Origin: Rhodoferax sp.
GTDB lineage: Bacteria > Pseudomonadota > Gammaproteobacteria > Burkholderiales > Burkholderiaceae_C
Direction: 5' to 3'
Assembly: GCF_030697375.1 (NCBI RefSeq)
Contig: NZ_JAUYQD010000038.1
Coordinates: 62,001-126,000, forward strand
DNA length: 64,000 nt
This document shows positions 50,734-59,817 of this stretch, piece by piece. A program made the translations under genes and the position numbers. How positions within the stretch are numbered: position 1 is the first letter of the stretch; every line of letters begins with the position of its first letter. The notes below the pieces were generated by a model. It ran no database searches. It saw only the letters and a program-made list of their open reading frames with translations, and was not told where the DNA came from.

Positions 50734-51868
50734 GACAAAGAAATTTAGTTCGTCGGTACTGCGTGATGCCAAACGCATTGTGGTGAAGGTTGGATCCAGT
50801 TTGGTTACCAACGATGGGCGGGGGCTGGATGAAGTGGCTATTGGAGAATGGTGCCGACAGATGGCCCATCTGATCCGTGATGGTCGCGAAGTCATCATGG
50901 TTTCCAGTGGTGCGATTGCCGAAGGCATGAAACGTCTGGGGTGGACCGTGCGGCCCAAAGCGATCCAGGAGTTGCAGGCAGCGGCAGCGGTGGGGCAAAT
51001 GGGCCTGGCCCAAATGTATGAAACCAAGCTCCGGCTCAATGGTTTGGGCAGCGCGCAGGTACTCCTGACACATGCCGATTTGGCTGACCGCGAGCGTTAT
51101 CTCAACGCCCGCTCCACTTTACTGACACTGCTTAAACTGGGTGTGGTTCCCGTGATCAATGAAAATGACACGGTGGTTAACGATGAAATCAAATTCGGAG
51201 ACAACGACACCTTGGGCGCGCTGGTCGCCAATCTGGTGGATGCGGATGCTTTGGTCATTTTGACGGACCAAAAAGGGCTTTTTACCGCTGACCCTCGTAA
51301 GGACCCTGCAGCCAAATTCGTGGAGGAGGCACAAGCTGGGGATCCAAGCTTGGAAGCCATGGCCGGCGGTGCAGGTTCCAGCATTGGGCGCGGTGGCATG
51401 ATCACTAAAATTTTGGCGGCCAAACGCGCGGCTGGGTCGGGGGCCTCTACCGTCATTGCCTGGGGGCGTGAAACCGATGCCTTGCCGCGTCTGACCCAGG
51501 GTGTGTCTATTGGCACTTTGCTGGTAGCGCAAACCCCGAAGCAGCAAGCCCGGAAACAGTGGATGGCGGACCACCTGCAAATGCGGGGTGCGGTTGTCGT
51601 AGATGCGGGGGCTGCCGACAAGCTGCGTGGCGAAGGCAAGAGTCTGTTACCTATTGGTATGGTTTTGGTCGAGGGTGACTTTTCCCGGGGGGATGTGATC
51701 GCCGTGCGTGATGCGACTGGTGTGGAAATCGCCCGCGGATTGGCCAATTACTCCAGTTCCGAGGCCCGGCTCTTGTGCCGCAAGCCGTCGTCGGAGTTTG
51801 AAAGGCTGCTGGGGTATGCCGCTGAACCTGAAATGCTCCACCGAGACAATCTGGTACTGACCCGGTAA
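50732..51868 (+). CDS. proB: Glutamate 5-kinase
   Basis: A 378-residue enzyme for the first step of proline synthesis. The amino acid kinase domain has [28 protein letters not shown] and [19 protein letters not shown]; a C-terminal PUA domain covers about 285-375. The start at 50732 lies in a repeat element and has no good ribosome site; since [20 protein letters not shown] is near the usual length, the start is acceptable. It converges on the CNP1-like gene. Confidence 0.95.
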   Translation: MTKKFSSSVLRDAKRIVVKVGSSLVTNDGRGLDEVAIGEWCRQMAHLIRDGREVIMVSSGAIAEGMKRLGWTVRPKAIQELQAAAAVGQMGLAQMYETKLRLNGLGSAQVLLTHADLADRERYLNARSTLLTLLKLGVVPVINENDTVVNDEIKFGDNDTLGALVANLVDADALVILTDQKGLFTADPRKDPAAKFVEEAQAGDPSLEAMAGGAGSSIGRGGMITKILAAKRAAGSGASTVIAWGRETDALPRLTQGVSIGTLLVAQTPKQQARKQWMADHLQMRGAVVVDAGAADKLRGEGKSLLPIGMVLVEGDFSRGDVIAVRDATGVEIARGLANYSSSEARLLCRKPSSEFERLLGYAAEPEMLHRDNLVLTR

Positions 51869-51879
51869 GCAATCCGGGC

Positions 51880-52401
51880 TCAATATCCCCAGTCGGTTTT
51901 GGACGGTTTGGTGTTGCGCTTGAGCGCCTTCAGCACGTCCGCAGTGCTAGGGGCAAGGCGGGTGTCGCATGCACCCTGACGTGCAATTGCCTGTGCGTGC
52001 CGTGAGGGCATGTTGTCATTCACCGGCTTCCATTGTGGGTCAGTATGAATAGTCCATTCTCCCGACGAGCCTACCCGCGCATAGGTCTTCACCTCATCGG
52101 TAAAACAGCGGATTCCTTCATAAGCGGCATTTGCCGTTCCCGTGGCATTGCGCATCACCACTACGTAGCGAACAATGCCATCCCCGCCGACGACTACCGT
52201 GCTGGGGTCTACTCCGATTTTGAGGGAGACATACAAAGGCATTTCAATGGGAATGAGATTGGCCTTGGAATACGGAGGCGGCGGAGGAACCTGCTCTTCA
52301 ACCCAGTTGGGGTTTTCCAAAGTGTTCTGCGCTCCGGCGCAGTGCACCACGCAGGCTATGCACAGACCCAAAGCCCAATGGATGGGCGAATTACTTTTCA
52401 T
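51880..52401 (-). CDS. CNP1-like secreted protein
   Basis: A 173-residue protein with a Sec signal peptide ([17 protein letters not shown], cleavage near residue 25). The mature part ([60 protein letters not shown]) matches the CNP1-like family, a betaproteobacterial protein first noted in Neisseria; the function is unknown to me. Two Cys residues (in IRCF and GACDTR) could form a disulfide. ATG 52401 lies inside the end of rppH. Confidence 0.85.
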   Translation of the reverse strand: MKSNSPIHWALGLCIACVVHCAGAQNTLENPNWVEEQVPPPPPYSKANLIPIEMPLYVSLKIGVDPSTVVVGGDGIVRYVVVMRNATGTANAAYEGIRCFTDEVKTYARVGSSGEWTIHTDPQWKPVNDNMPSRHAQAIARQGACDTRLAPSTADVLKALKRNTKPSKTDWGY

Positions 52402-53029
52402 GGTGCGTTGGTCCGTTGGTTCCCGGGTCTGGCTCAAATGTCCCCCCGGGAGGGAGTTCCATTGCGCCAGTCGCGATTGGTTCATTGCACGGCATGCTGC
52501 CATGTGCGTTAGAACGTTGGTTGTTGCGAAGGAAGCGATTGCGGGTGTCGTAGCGCGGCAAATAGCGTGACAACTCGGTAAGCGCCATCTCATAGACCCC
52601 ACGCTTGAATTCGACCACGGCATCCAGTGGAACCCAGTAATCGTTCCACCGCCAAGCATCGAACTCTGGATGGTCGGTGGCGCGCAGGTTCAAATCCCAG
52701 TCGTGCCCCATGAGTTGAAGCAAGAACCAGATTTGTTTTTGGCCTTTGTAGTGGCCACGCGCGTCGCGGCGGATGTACCGGTCTGGCACCTCATAGCGCA
52801 ACCAGTCTCGGGTACGGGCAACGATTGCGACATGCTCCGGGTGGAGCCCCACTTCTTCGTGCAACTCGCGAAACATGGCCTGCTCCGGGGTTTCTCCCCG
52901 GTCAATGCCACCTTGCGGAAACTGCCACGAATGGGTGCGGATGCGCTTGCCCCAAAATACCTGATTTCTCTGGTTGACCAAGACGATGCCGACGTTGGGT
53001 CTAAACCCATCACGGTCAAGCATAATCAA
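52391..53029 (-). CDS. rppH: RNA pyrophosphohydrolase RppH
   Basis: A 212-residue Nudix enzyme that removes pyrophosphate from mRNA 5' ends, which triggers decay. The start [20 protein letters not shown] and [20 protein letters not shown] are typical, with the Nudix box [20 protein letters not shown]. The C-terminal part is variable and Pro/Glu-rich. It is divergent from proS and overlaps the CNP1-like gene by 11 bases. Confidence 0.94.
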   Translation of the reverse strand: MIMLDRDGFRPNVGIVLVNQRNQVFWGKRIRTHSWQFPQGGIDRGETPEQAMFRELHEEVGLHPEHVAIVARTRDWLRYEVPDRYIRRDARGHYKGQKQIWFLLQLMGHDWDLNLRATDHPEFDAWRWNDYWVPLDAVVEFKRGVYEMALTELSRYLPRYDTRNRFLRNNQRSNAHGSMPCNEPIATGAMELPPGGTFEPDPGTNGPTHHEK

Positions 53030-53125
53030 ACCTCAATTTTTAAACTTCGTTCATTATGCACAGCACTTGCGGTGCATCAAGGGGCGAAACCCCCAGTCAT
53101 TCCGCGAAGTTCAGTAAGACAAGCC

Positions 53126-54868
53126 ATGAAAGCCTCTCAATTCCTCATTTCCACCCTCAAAGAAGCCCCTGCAGACGCAGAAATTGTGAGCCACAAGCTG
53201 ATGATGCGCGCCGGCATGATCAAAAAGCTCGGCGCTGGCATTTACAACTACATGCCCATGGGATTGCGCGTGATTCGCAAGGTGGAGGCCATCGTGCGTG
53301 AGGAAATGAACCGCGCCGGCGCTGTGGAGTTGTCGATGCCCGTGGTTCAGCCCGCCGAGCTTTGGCAGGAAACAGGGCGCTTTGACGGCATGGGCCCGGA
53401 GTTGCTGCGTATCAAAGACAGGCATGACCGAGACTACGTGGTGCAACCCACCAGCGAAGAGGTAGTGACCGATATTGCGCGGCAGGAAATCAAGAGCTAC
53501 AAGCAATTGCCCAAAAACCTGTACCAAATCCAGACCAAGTTCCGTGACGAACGCCGCCCCCGCTTTGGTCTGATGCGCGGGCGTGAGTTCATCATGAAGG
53601 ATGCTTACAGCTTCGACCGCGACCAACCGGCAGCCAAGGCCAGTTACCAGGTCATGGCGCAGGCCTACCGCAAGATATTTGACCGTTTTGGCCTGACCTA
53701 CCGCGCGGTCGCCGCCGACAGCGGTGCCATTGGCGGTGACCTGAGTGAAGAGTTCCAGGTGATTGCAGCTACGGGAGAGGATGCCATTGTGTATTGCCCT
53801 GGCAGCGAATACGCGGCCAATATGGAAAAGGCGGAGGCTTTGGCGCCAGCGGGCCCGCGCCAGCCCGCCAGCCAGACGATGACCTCGGTGGCCACTCCCG
53901 ATAAGAGCACCTGCGCCGACGTTGCGGGGTTCTTGGGCGTACCCTTGCCAACCACGGTGAAATCATTGGTGCTGGCCACCGATACCTTGGACACGCAGGG
54001 TGTTGTGGTTACAACGCAGGTGTGGCTGCTGTTGCTGCGCGGCGACCATGACATGAACGAAGTAAAGGTGGGTAAGGTCACAGGCTTGGCAGGCTTTCGT
54101 TTTGCCACGCTGCCCGAGATCGAAGACCATTTCGGCTGCAAACCGGGGTACCTGGGGCCCATCGGATTGAAGAAACCGGTGCGTATGGTGGTGGACCGCG
54201 AGGTGGCCGCGATGCACGACTGGATTTGTGGCGCCAACCAGCCCGACGTCCACATGACCGGTGCCAACTGGGGGCGCGATTTGCCTGAGCCCGAAATGGT
54301 GGCCGACATTCGCAATGTGGTGGCGGGCGATGCTTCGCCCGATGGCATGGGCGTACTGGCCATTGAGCGTGGCATTGAGGTCGGCCATGTGTTCTATTTG
54401 GGTACCAAATACAGCAAGGCCATGAATGCCACCTTTTTGGATGTCAACGGTAAGCCGCAATTCATGGAGATGGGCTGTTATGGCATCGGCATTTCCCGGA
54501 TGCCCGCTGCCGCCATTGAGCAAAACCATGACGAACGCGGCATCATTTGGCCGGATGCGCTGGCCCCCTTTACTGTCGTGCTGTGCCCGATCAGCCCGGA
54601 CCGCTTCCCTGAAGTCAAGGCCGCGGCTGATAAGCTGTATGCAGACTTGCTCGCGGCGGGTGTGGATGTGATTCTGGACGACCGCTGCGAGCGCCCCGGG
54701 GCCATGTTTGCCGACTGGGAACTCATTGGGGTGCCCCACCGCATCAATATTGGTGACAGGGGGCTGAAAGAGGGGCAGGTCGAGTACCAGCACCGCCGTG
54801 ACAGTGCGGCTAGCAAGATTGCACTCACCGATGCCTTTTCCTTTTTGATGGCCAAATTGAACTCTTGA
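53126..54868 (+). CDS. proS: Prolyl-tRNA synthetase
   Basis: A 580-residue class II synthetase of the bacterial type with an inserted editing (YbaK-like) domain at about 225-380. Motif 1 region [20 protein letters not shown], motif 2 [21 protein letters not shown] and motif 3 near [17 protein letters not shown] are clear. ATG 53126 fits the conserved [13 protein letters not shown] start; longer frames run into rppH antisense. The lytic transglycosylase gene follows after three bases. Confidence 0.97.
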   Translation: MKASQFLISTLKEAPADAEIVSHKLMMRAGMIKKLGAGIYNYMPMGLRVIRKVEAIVREEMNRAGAVELSMPVVQPAELWQETGRFDGMGPELLRIKDRHDRDYVVQPTSEEVVTDIARQEIKSYKQLPKNLYQIQTKFRDERRPRFGLMRGREFIMKDAYSFDRDQPAAKASYQVMAQAYRKIFDRFGLTYRAVAADSGAIGGDLSEEFQVIAATGEDAIVYCPGSEYAANMEKAEALAPAGPRQPASQTMTSVATPDKSTCADVAGFLGVPLPTTVKSLVLATDTLDTQGVVVTTQVWLLLLRGDHDMNEVKVGKVTGLAGFRFATLPEIEDHFGCKPGYLGPIGLKKPVRMVVDREVAAMHDWICGANQPDVHMTGANWGRDLPEPEMVADIRNVVAGDASPDGMGVLAIERGIEVGHVFYLGTKYSKAMNATFLDVNGKPQFMEMGCYGIGISRMPAAAIEQNHDERGIIWPDALAPFTVVLCPISPDRFPEVKAAADKLYADLLAAGVDVILDDRCERPGAMFADWELIGVPHRINIGDRGLKEGQVEYQHRRDSAASKIALTDAFSFLMAKLNS

Positions 54869-54871
54869 ACG

Positions 54872-55504
54872 GTGTGTACGGATAGCCGAATTTCAAGACG
54901 TTTGTGCCTGCAGTCCACGCTGATCGGGTGTGGGCTGCTCTCAATTCAGGAGCGGGTCTGGGCCGGCGGGCAGGTGGAGGAACCCCTGGTGGATTCGGTT
55001 CGCACGGCCTTGAGTTCTGCCATTCATAACGCCGCTCCACCGATTCCTGAGTTTGTTGATACCGAATCACGGCTCAAATACCTGCGCTGGCTGGGCGCTA
55101 TGAGCGAACGGTTGAAGAAAAAAAAACCGGAGTGGGAAGTTCGCAAGGAATTTTTGCAGACGGTCTGGTACGAAAGCAAGCGTGCGGGGCTAGACGTCTC
55201 CCTGGTGATTGGACTCATTCAGGTGGAAAGCAATTTCCGCAAGTTCGCGGTCAGCAGCGTGGGAGCGCGTGGCTATATGCAGGTGATGCCGTTTTGGACG
55301 CGCGTGTTGGGTGATGGCGACGCGGGCAAGCTCTTTCACATGCAAACGAATTTGCGATTTGGTTGTGTCATTTTGCGCCACTACCTGGACCGGGAGCGGG
55401 GGGATCTGTTCCTGACCCTGGGGCGCTACAACGGCTCACGGGGCAGGGCGCCTTACCCCGACGCGGTGTTGGGCGCCAGGCGCCTATGGGAGTATTCCGT
55501 CTAG
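54872..55504 (+). CDS. SLT-family lytic transglycosylase
   Basis: A 210-residue soluble lytic transglycosylase. The SLT domain covers about 95-200 with the catalytic Glu in GLIQVESNFRKFAVS, then GARGYMQVMPFW and a late LGRYNGSRGR. The leader has SRRLCLQST, a possible twin-arginine signal, and LIGC, a possible lipobox at Cys20, so export by Tat or as a lipoprotein are both open. GTG 54872 is the start. It cleaves peptidoglycan between MurNAc and GlcNAc. It converges on trpS. Confidence 0.87.
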   Translation: MCTDSRISRRLCLQSTLIGCGLLSIQERVWAGGQVEEPLVDSVRTALSSAIHNAAPPIPEFVDTESRLKYLRWLGAMSERLKKKKPEWEVRKEFLQTVWYESKRAGLDVSLVIGLIQVESNFRKFAVSSVGARGYMQVMPFWTRVLGDGDAGKLFHMQTNLRFGCVILRHYLDRERGDLFLTLGRYNGSRGRAPYPDAVLGARRLWEYSV

Positions 55505-55537
55505 CAAAATTTGCCAGGTGGGCGTGATGGTTGCAGG

Positions 55538-56833
55538 CTATTTCTCGTCGCGAGCCATGCCCGCCAGTGCTGCCGCAACAGCCTCTTGATGGTCACTTCC
55601 CAAGGGCTCCAACTGACCGGCAAGGGCCTCCAGTGCGCCGAGTCCCTGTTGTTGCAACAGCGCAATGCTTTGCCCCGCGACTTTGGGTGAATCAAACCCC
55701 AGGCTTTGCAGCAACAAGTCTCCACTGGCATCCACCAGCTTGAAGTAAAACTTGCCATCTTTTTCGCGGTACTGTTTGAAAGATGCCATGGAGGATTTAG
55801 CCACTTTCTTGACGGCCACTTCCGAGGTGACCAGACTGCGCAAGCCGACCGCATGGCGCAGGCGGGCAGCGAAGGGCGCTGAAATTTTGCGGGCCTTTTC
55901 AGCACCGGCCAGCAGAATCGCTTCCACCCGGTTGGGATCGTTCATTAGGCTGTGGTAGGTCTCCCGCATGGGGGCAATTTCGAGGTCAATACGCTCAAAC
56001 AGGCGTTGCTTGGCATCGGCCCAGGCAATGCCCTTGGCGTAGTCTTGCCGCAAAATTTGTGTTTCTTCTTCGCTGGCGAAGGCCTGGTAGATCTGGAACA
56101 GGGCCGAGCCTTCTGCTTCCTTGGGCTCGCCGGGCGCACGCGAGTCGGTGACGATGCCAGCAATCAGTTTTTTGAGTTGCTCCCGCGATGCAAACAGCGG
56201 GATCGTATTGTCATAACTCTTGCTCATCTTGCGGCCATCCAGCCCGGGTAGCGTGGCCACTGATTCCTCAATGACCGCCTGGGGTGGCACGAAGTGTTCA
56301 CCGTAACGGTGGTTGAAACTGTGGGCCATGTCACGGGCCATCTCGATGTGCTGGATCTGGTCGCGTCCCACCGGTACCTTGTGGGCGTTGAACATCAGGA
56401 TGTCGGCGCCCATGAGCACCGGGTACATGAACAGGCCCGCGTTGACATCCATGTCCGGGTCTTGCGCTGTCGCCAGGTTCTTGTCCACCGCCGCTTTGTA
56501 CGCATGCGCCCGATTGAGAGCTCCCTTGCCGGTCACGCAGGTGAGCAGCCAGGTGAGTTCGGGAATTTCGGGAATGTCCGATTGACGGTAGAAGGTCACC
56601 TTTTCTGGATCGAGACCGGCAGCCAGCCAACTGGCCGCAATTTCTAGGGTGGAGCGCTGAATGCGGGCCGGATCATCGATTTTGATGAGTGCATGGTAGT
56701 CGGCCAGAAAGTAATAACTTTCCACACCGGGCGTTTGGCTGGCGCGAACCGATGGCCGTATCGAGCCTACGTAGTTGCCAAGATGCGGGGTGCCGGAGGT
56801 GGTGATGCCAGTGAGGAAGCGAACAGAACTCAT
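55538..56833 (-). CDS. trpS: Tryptophanyl-tRNA synthetase with C-terminal extension
   Basis: A 431-residue class I synthetase. The HIGH-like motif is GTPHLGNY (residues 14-21) and the KMSKS motif is GRKMSKSYDN. The catalytic part ends near residue 335, where E. coli TrpS ends; the remaining about 95 residues resemble a YegP/DUF1508-type module (FKQYREKDGKFYFKLVDASG) plus a helical tail. I believe such long forms occur in related bacteria, so this is a clade feature and probably not a local fusion. It ends the minus-strand block. Confidence 0.95.
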   Translation of the reverse strand: MSSVRFLTGITTSGTPHLGNYVGSIRPSVRASQTPGVESYYFLADYHALIKIDDPARIQRSTLEIAASWLAAGLDPEKVTFYRQSDIPEIPELTWLLTCVTGKGALNRAHAYKAAVDKNLATAQDPDMDVNAGLFMYPVLMGADILMFNAHKVPVGRDQIQHIEMARDMAHSFNHRYGEHFVPPQAVIEESVATLPGLDGRKMSKSYDNTIPLFASREQLKKLIAGIVTDSRAPGEPKEAEGSALFQIYQAFASEEETQILRQDYAKGIAWADAKQRLFERIDLEIAPMRETYHSLMNDPNRVEAILLAGAEKARKISAPFAARLRHAVGLRSLVTSEVAVKKVAKSSMASFKQYREKDGKFYFKLVDASGDLLLQSLGFDSPKVAGQSIALLQQQGLGALEALAGQLEPLGSDHQEAVAAALAGMARDEK

Positions 56834-56852
56834 GAAAAATAAAGAATAAAAA

Positions 56853-57521
56853 TTAGCGAACCAGCATGGACAAGGGCGACAACAGGAGGTCCAGTAGTGC
56901 GAAAGTCAGCGCCATCACCGGCTGCATCCACAGGGTACTGACCACACCCGCAATCACCAAGGCCATCACAATGAAGAAGCCCCAGGGCTCGATGCGTGAC
57001 ACCATCTCGGCCTGACGGTAGGGCAGCAGACCGACCAAGATGCGTCCGCCATCCAGGGGCGGCAAGGGAAATAAATTAAAAGCAAACATCACCACATTCA
57101 CCAGCACGCCACCCTGGCACATTTTGAGGAAAAAAGGTTCTGAAATGCCCGCACCTTGCAGGACGTACAGCAGTGCTCCCCAAAGAAAGGCTTGTACCAA
57201 ATTCGCGCCGGGCCCCGCCAAGGCGACCCACACCATGTCACGCTTGGGATGGCGCAGGTTGCCAAAGCGAACGGGCACGGGTTTGGCATAACCAAACAAA
57301 AATGCACCGGACGTGGCGAAATACAGCAGCAAGGGCATCAGGATGGTGCCCATCGGGTCAATGTGTTTGACCGGATTCAGCGTGATCCGTCCCTGCATCC
57401 AAGCAGTGTTATCGCCAAAATGGCGGGCTGCGTAGCCGTGGGCCGCCTCATGGAGGGTGATGGCAAAAAGCACCGGAAGTGCATAAAGCGCAACGGTCTG
57501 GATGAGGTTTGCAAAGTCCAC
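56853..57521 (-). CDS. M50-family site-2-type membrane metallopeptidase
   Basis: A 222-residue polytopic protein of the M50 (S2P) group. The zinc motif is ITLHEAAHGYAA (HExxH) and the third ligand region is FNLFPLPPLDGGRIL, typical of these peptidases. It has about five hydrophobic segments. Bacterial relatives cut regulatory proteins in the membrane, but substrates of this small form are not known to me. It lies between trpS and the YciO-like gene, all on the minus strand. Confidence 0.9.
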   Translation of the reverse strand: MDFANLIQTVALYALPVLFAITLHEAAHGYAARHFGDNTAWMQGRITLNPVKHIDPMGTILMPLLLYFATSGAFLFGYAKPVPVRFGNLRHPKRDMVWVALAGPGANLVQAFLWGALLYVLQGAGISEPFFLKMCQGGVLVNVVMFAFNLFPLPPLDGGRILVGLLPYRQAEMVSRIEPWGFFIVMALVIAGVVSTLWMQPVMALTFALLDLLLSPLSMLVR

Positions 57522-57578
57522 GGATGATTTATTCCAAAGTGTTGATGGTGAATACGTACAAACAGATCGGCACCGGAT

Positions 57579-58202
57579 CTAGAGCCCCAGACGCGCCAAG
57601 TCACCCAGTCCTTGTCGGATGACTTCCGGCTCACTGCCGGTCAGATCGATGACGGTCGTGGGTTCATGGGCGCAAGCACCGGCGTCAATCACGGCTGCAA
57701 TCTGGTGCTCGTAGCGCTCGCGGATGTCTTGTGCATCGTTCAAGGAGTCGTTCTCGCCAGTCGGAATCAAGGTGGTGGCGAGCAGCGGCCCGCCGTGCAG
57801 AGCCAACAGGTCTTGGAGCGCTTTGTGCTCGGGCACCCGCAAGCCAATGGTTTTGCGGGATGGATGGCTGACGCGCCGCGGCACTTCTTTGCTGGCCTCC
57901 AAAATGAAGGTGTAGGGCCCGGGGGTGGCGGACTTGAGCAGGCGGTACTGCCGGTTGTCCACGCGGGCGTAATTGGCCAGTTCACTCAGGTCGCGGCAGA
58001 GCAGGGTCAGGTGGTGTTTGTCATCCACCCCCCGGATTTTTCTCAAAGCGTCGGCGGCAGCTTTGTCGTCCAGGTGGCACACCAGGGCGTAGCTGGAGTC
58101 GGTAGGCACCGCAATAAGGCCCCCTTTTTCCAGCAAAGACACGGCTTGCTTCAGCAAACGGGGTTGGGGATTGTCCGGGTGTACTTCAAAGTATTGCGCC
58201 AT
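57579..58202 (-). CDS. YciO/Sua5-family threonylcarbamoyl-AMP synthase-like protein
   Basis: A 207-residue YrdC-fold protein. LIAVPTDSSYALVCHLDD, RKIRGVDDKHHLTLLC and TIGLRVPEHK match the YciO/Sua5 group, which binds nucleotides and double-stranded RNA. TsaC-type members make threonylcarbamoyl-AMP for tRNA t6A; YciO itself has weak or no such role. Its location beside a YciV-like gene is as in E. coli, which favours YciO. Confidence 0.88.
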   Translation of the reverse strand: MAQYFEVHPDNPQPRLLKQAVSLLEKGGLIAVPTDSSYALVCHLDDKAAADALRKIRGVDDKHHLTLLCRDLSELANYARVDNRQYRLLKSATPGPYTFILEASKEVPRRVSHPSRKTIGLRVPEHKALQDLLALHGGPLLATTLIPTGENDSLNDAQDIRERYEHQIAAVIDAGACAHEPTTVIDLTGSEPEVIRQGLGDLARLGL

Positions 58203-58237
58203 GCGGTGGGGAGTGTCTAGAAAGCGGTTTCAGCCGC

Positions 58238-59092
58238 TTATTGAATGCGGGATGCGAGTACGTCCCATACGGGAGTCAGGTTGCCGGGCAGGTAGGGCAG
58301 GGTGCCGAGTTCGGTGTGGCTTTCATCGGGACTGTGGAAGTCGCTGCCCCGCGAAGCGACCAGTCCGAATTCCCGGGCCAACTCGGCATAGGTTAGGTAC
58401 TCGGCGGCGGTGTGGCTACCCGTGACGACCTCCACCCCTTGGCCGCCATGGCCCTTGAACTCGGTGAACAGCGCGAACTCTTGGTTGGGGGTGAACTTGT
58501 ATCGCGCGGGATGGGCAATGACGGCCATCCCCCCGGCTTGGGTGATCCAGGTCACCGCATCTTTCAGTGTGGCCCATCGGTGCGGTACAAACCCCGGCTT
58601 GCCTTCGGTGAGGTATTTCCTGAAGACTTCGTTGGTTTCCTTGCAAACGCCGCTTTCCACCAAAAATCGGGCGAAATGGGTGCGGGAAATAAGTTCCGGG
58701 TTACCCACAAACTTCAGGGCACCTTCATAGGCATCCTTGATGCCCACTTTGGCCAAACCCTCCGACATTTCCATGGCACGTTGTCCCCGTCCACCCCGTG
58801 TCTGGCGCAGGCCTTGCAGCAACTGTGGATCATCGGCATCAAAACCCAGGCCCACGATATGGACTGTTTGGTCGAGAAAGGTCACAGAAACTTCAGTGCC
58901 GGTCAGGTATTTCATGCCGTGGGCCTTGGCCGCCGCCAGGGCCCGGTGCTGGCCACCCAGTTCATCGTGGTCCGTCAAGGCCCATAGTTCTACACCGTTG
59001 GCGCTTGCACGGGCCGCCAAAGCTTCGGGCGTGAGCGTGCCGTCAGAAACGACAGAGTGGCAATGGAGGTCGGCATTCAAAATGGTAGTCAC
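58238..59092 (-). CDS. rnm: PHP-domain phosphoesterase (YciV / RNase AM-like)
   Basis: A 284-residue PHP hydrolase. The metal motif is NADLHCHSVVSDG at the N-terminus, followed by LWALTDHDELGG, and a late GSDFHSPDES. Relatives include E. coli YciV (RNase AM), a 5'-3' exonuclease that matures rRNA 5' ends and acts on 3',5'-nucleoside bisphosphates. Length (E. coli 293) and the YciO neighbour support the same identity. Confidence 0.88.
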   Translation of the reverse strand: MTTILNADLHCHSVVSDGTLTPEALAARASANGVELWALTDHDELGGQHRALAAAKAHGMKYLTGTEVSVTFLDQTVHIVGLGFDADDPQLLQGLRQTRGGRGQRAMEMSEGLAKVGIKDAYEGALKFVGNPELISRTHFARFLVESGVCKETNEVFRKYLTEGKPGFVPHRWATLKDAVTWITQAGGMAVIAHPARYKFTPNQEFALFTEFKGHGGQGVEVVTGSHTAAEYLTYAELAREFGLVASRGSDFHSPDESHTELGTLPYLPGNLTPVWDVLASRIQ

Positions 59093-59151
59093 AGCACCAT
59101 TTTAGGCCTTCGCGCGCGGGAAGCCGGCCTATGGCAACAAGGCCCAGTGCA

Positions 59152-59817
59152 TCAGAATTCAGAAGGGCACTCAAATGCCACCATGATGCCACTGTGCGGG
59201 TGTGGAAACGCCAGTGCGCTGGCATGGAGCAACAATCTTGGCGCCATGGCCGCGACAGTGGCCGGTGCGTACAAGGAATCCCCTAGGATGGGGTGGCCAA
59301 TGGCCTGCAAGTGCACCCGCAGTTGGTGGGACCGACCGGTGATGGGTTCCAACTCTACTTCTGTGGTCTGGCGGTCTTTGTCGAACCGCACACTGCGCCA
59401 GCGGGTAACACTGGGCTGGCCGTGCTGGTGGTCAATCACCCGCAAAGGCCGATGGGGCCAGTCTACGATGATGGGCAGATCGATCACCTGCCAAATGCCA
59501 TCTGGTGTGCGCAACTCGCCACAAACCACCGCAACATAACGCTTGTGCACCAATCGGGCAGCAAAGGCATCGTTCAGCGTGCGTTGCGCCGCCGCGCCCC
59601 GTGCCATGACCACTAGGCCCGACGTGGCCATATCCAGGCGATGCACCACCAGGGCATCGGCATAGAGGTGTTGGACGCGCGCACTCAGACAGTCCTGTTT
59701 GTCCGGCCCCCGCCCTGGCACGGACAACAAGCCCGAGGGCTTGTGGAGAACCACCATGCTGGGGTCCACATAGACCACACGAACCTCGCCTCCGCCAGGG
59801 TATGTGTCAGCGGGCAT
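59152..59817 (-). CDS. RluA-family pseudouridine synthase
   Basis: A 221-residue pseudouridine synthase without an S4 domain. The catalytic Asp is in VVHRLDMATSGLVV, and LEPITGRSHQLRVHLQAIGH is the family C-terminal motif. The N-terminus VVLHKPSGLLSVPGRG matches RluA, which modifies 23S rRNA 746 and some tRNAs; the exact target here is not certain. It overlaps the histidine kinase gene by 11 bases, so the two are coupled. Confidence 0.9.
   Translation of the reverse strand: MPADTYPGGGEVRVVYVDPSMVVLHKPSGLLSVPGRGPDKQDCLSARVQHLYADALVVHRLDMATSGLVVMARGAAAQRTLNDAFAARLVHKRYVAVVCGELRTPDGIWQVIDLPIIVDWPHRPLRVIDHQHGQPSVTRWRSVRFDKDRQTTEVELEPITGRSHQLRVHLQAIGHPILGDSLYAPATVAAMAPRLLLHASALAFPHPHSGIMVAFECPSEF

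Noticed and set aside
52670-53125. An N-terminal extension of proS
   Set aside because: The open frame continues upstream but is antisense to rppH, and the known synthetase start lies at 53126.
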